Assembly: GCA_001584585.1 (NCBI GenBank)
Contig: LSYV01000002.1
Coordinates: forward strand, 221,657 to 240,283
Source of the DNA: Gonium pectorale
Lineage: Eukaryota; Chlorophyta; Chlorophyceae; Chlamydomonadales; Volvocaceae
DNA: 18,627 nt
Direction of reading: 5' to 3'
The position numbers and the translations under genes were made by a program. The notes under the pieces were generated by a model, which saw only the letters and a list, made by a program, of their open reading frames with translations, was not told where the DNA came from and did not search any database. Each line of letters begins with the position of its first letter. The stretch's first letter is position 1. Below, piece after piece: positions 16,797-18,627 of this stretch.

Positions 16797-18627
16797 GTGG
16801 CCGCCGGTGGTGCCGCGGCCCGCGGGCGTGGGCGTGGGCGGCGCCGACAGCCACGCGTTGCCGCCGCCGCCGCCGCCGCTGAGGGGGCTGCTACCCGGTA
16901 CCACACCGCTGCCGGCGCCCAGCGGGTAGTAGCTGCCCGCGTGGCCGGGAGGGGCACCGCTGCGGGGCGGCGTCGCGGCGATGAACTCGGGCGACATGTC
17001 CATCTCCTGTACGGAAGAAACAGTGTAGCACAAACACACTCTAAAGCCGCATGCACCAGGAAACTTCGTACGTGATGCATGCGAAGGGGACATGCGAATC
17101 GCAGCAAAAGGTTGCGTAAAGAGAAGCGCGAGAGCGGCGGCATTTGGGAGAGACCAGCAGGTATGTACAGTACGCTTCGGGCCAGACGGGCACTAAAGGA
17201 CACACGAGCAACGCACTGTACGGGGGCGGCTAGGAGGATGCCGTACACGTCGTACCTCGGGGTTGACCACCAGGGGGCTGTACTCGGGATTGAGTCGCGC
17301 CCGTACGGAGGCGGGCAGCGGCAGCGAGTATGCCAGCTGGCCCCAGGAGCGGGGGAGCTGCGGGGGTTGGGGGGCGGGGGGGGACGAGGGGGCGGCCAGC
17401 AGGGCGGTCACGGGCAGCGGGTTTGGGCAGGTTGGGCGGGTTTAGCAGAGGCTGGCGGAGGATGTACGGAAGGGCCGGAGTACGGCGGGTGCCAGGTTCA
17501 GCGGGTGCCGTACACGGCGACATCGCCGTCTAAAAGCTTCGCTCCAAGACCCCGAGACGCCCCGGCACACCCCGGGGTCCGCCCCAGCGTGCTCCCCCAA
17601 GCGGCCAACCTAACCCCGCGAGCCCAGCCCTGGGGGCCGTGTCGTCACACCCCGACCCACCCCGACCCACCCCGACCCACCCTGACCCACCCCGACCCAC
17701 CATGCCCGACAGCGCCCGCCGGTGCACCGCCGCCGTGGTCGCCACCGCCGCCAGCGCCACCCCGCCCAACACCAGCATGGCGATGAGACCGGCGTGGCTC
17801 CGGCGGCCGCCGCCGCCACCGCCCCCTGCGGTGTCCGCATGTGTACTGCCGCTGCCGCCAGCATCCGCCGGCGGCACGGGCTCGGGCTGTGGCGGCGGCG
17901 ACGGGGCCGCCGGAGGCGGCGACGGCTGCGGAGGTGTGGGGCCAGGCTGCCCCCCCGGCGGCGCTGGCGGCGGCGGCGGCGGCGCGGGCGCGTTTCGCGT
18001 GCACCGGGAGGGGCTGCCCGTGCAGCTCCAGCCCGGCTCGATACGGCATGTGGACGAGCAACCGTCTCCGTCGTACAGGTCGCCCGTGTCGCACTCCTCC
18101 AGCCCCTCCACCACCGCGTTGCCGCACGTGCTCAGCCAGCGGGTCACCTGAGTGCGGTTGGCGGTTGAACGTTGTGAGTTGAAAGTCCGTACAGCGGATT
18201 GGGTCTGGATTTGAAAGCGTGGACAGCGTGGTGTGTCGGACAGACGACGGACCCGTGGGTCAGCTGCCCGGCGGGGACGCGCTCCGCGGGACACCTACGG
18301 CTGCACAGCCGCATTGCGTACACCGGTACATCTGTGTTCACGCAACTAGCCAGGAACCCTTTGTGGGAGCCCCTTGTGTGTACAAAGCACCAAGGACTGA
18401 ACTGCTGGTCAACTAGGAACGCCGCGCCAGCCAGCAGCCCACACTCTCCGGCACGTGTAAACCCCCGCCTCCCGCACCGACGCGTTCTGCCGGCTCCTCC
18501 TTCGGGCAACGCTCCAACATCCCTACGTCTACCGCCCCGCTCCCCCCCCCCCGATTCCGCGGGCACTCACCACCCACTGCGGCTCCTGCAAGATGGTCAG
18601 GTCGTGGCCCCGGCCGGTGGCGTCGCG
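16785..18627 (-). CDS. DUF4215-repeat single-pass membrane protein (C-terminal part, gene runs off right edge)
   Basis: Read right to left, four phase-0 exons: 18627-18571 (partial), 18147-17701, 17357-17256 and 17006-16785 (TGA). Introns are GTGAGT...CTCAG, GTGGGT...CGCAG and GTACGA...TACAG. 275 residues are visible. Residues 27-62 form one DUF4215/Myxococcus-type cysteine-rich repeat: CGNAVVEGLEECD, then GDGCSSTC, then EPGWSC. It is followed by a Pro-rich stalk (APPPPPPAPPGG...), a Gly run, a transmembrane helix at about 138-160 (GLIAMLVLGGVALAAVAT) and a basic stop-transfer HRR. The ~115-residue tail contains ASVRARLNPEYSPLVVNPE and a Pro/Gly/Ser-rich end. By domain order the DUF4215 side is extracellular and the tail cytoplasmic. 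Algal genomes have many large surface proteins with such repeats, but what lies N-terminal here is unseen and no function can be named. Exon 17357-17256 has several possible upstream acceptors; the one chosen keeps phase 0. Confidence 0.8.
17651..17700 (-). repeat. Five 10-bp tandem repeats starting at a splice donor
   Basis: On the minus strand the intron that follows the transmembrane exon begins with five consecutive GTGGGTCGGG units (the second has CAGG). Each unit looks like a 5' splice site. Confidence 0.9.

Noticed and set aside
17530..18294. 254-codon single open frame containing the DUF4215 repeat and transmembrane segment
   Set aside because: Its two ends read into introns: the start lies upstream of a CTCAG acceptor and the end runs through the GTGGGTCGGG repeats. 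The spliced model explains both ends better.

Overview
The window looks like nuclear DNA of a green alga of the Chlamydomonas/Volvox group (Volvocales). The evidence is very high GC, many small introns with GTGAG-type donors and pyrimidine-rich CAG acceptors, TGTAA-type polyadenylation signals, Ala/Gly/Pro-rich low-complexity protein segments, and the gene families present (flagellar coiled-coil and MAP10-type proteins, a DUF4215 membrane protein, a typical green-lineage ribosomal protein eL38). All gene models below are spliced models I built by eye from reading frame, splice consensus and conserved protein motifs. None was tested against transcripts.

Layout. (1) 1-1710, minus: 5' part of a MAP10-like (microtubule-associated protein 10 N-terminal domain) gene, two exons, running off the left edge. 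(2) 1711-2137: short divergent promoter region with TATA-like boxes facing both ways. (3) 2138-5240, plus: four-exon gene for a ~735-residue coiled-coil protein that resembles QRICH2/DUF4795 sperm-flagellum proteins. (4) 5241-6791: no recognised gene. (5) 6792-7398, minus: three-exon RPL38 gene, complete. (6) 7881-9271, 10910-11970 and 13404-14666, plus: three tandem paralogous three-exon genes (called A, B and C here) for ~112-130 residue secreted proteins with an invariant six-cysteine framework. They are separated by 1.4-1.6 kb of low-complexity intergenic DNA. (7) 14667-16784: gene-poor, repeat-bearing spacer. (8) 16785-18627, minus: 3' part of a gene for a single-pass membrane protein with an extracellular DUF4215 cysteine-rich repeat, a Pro-rich stalk, a transmembrane helix and a ~115-residue cytoplasmic tail. 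Its 5' end is off the right edge.

How the genes relate. The MAP10-like and QRICH2-like genes are divergent, share about 430 bp of upstream DNA, and both belong to families tied to microtubules or cilia, so co-regulation is plausible. RPL38 and secreted gene A are also divergent across about 480 bp. The most distinctive content is the A/B/C cluster. All three have the same exon phases, an exactly 144-nt middle exon, the cysteine pattern C-X17-C-X9-CC-X11-C-X26-C and, unusually, a first intron that appears to begin with GC rather than GT. I do not recognise the family with certainty; the cysteine order is only loosely like plant lipid-transfer/prolamin-type proteins. No tRNA, rRNA, CRISPR array, virus or intact transposon was recognised.
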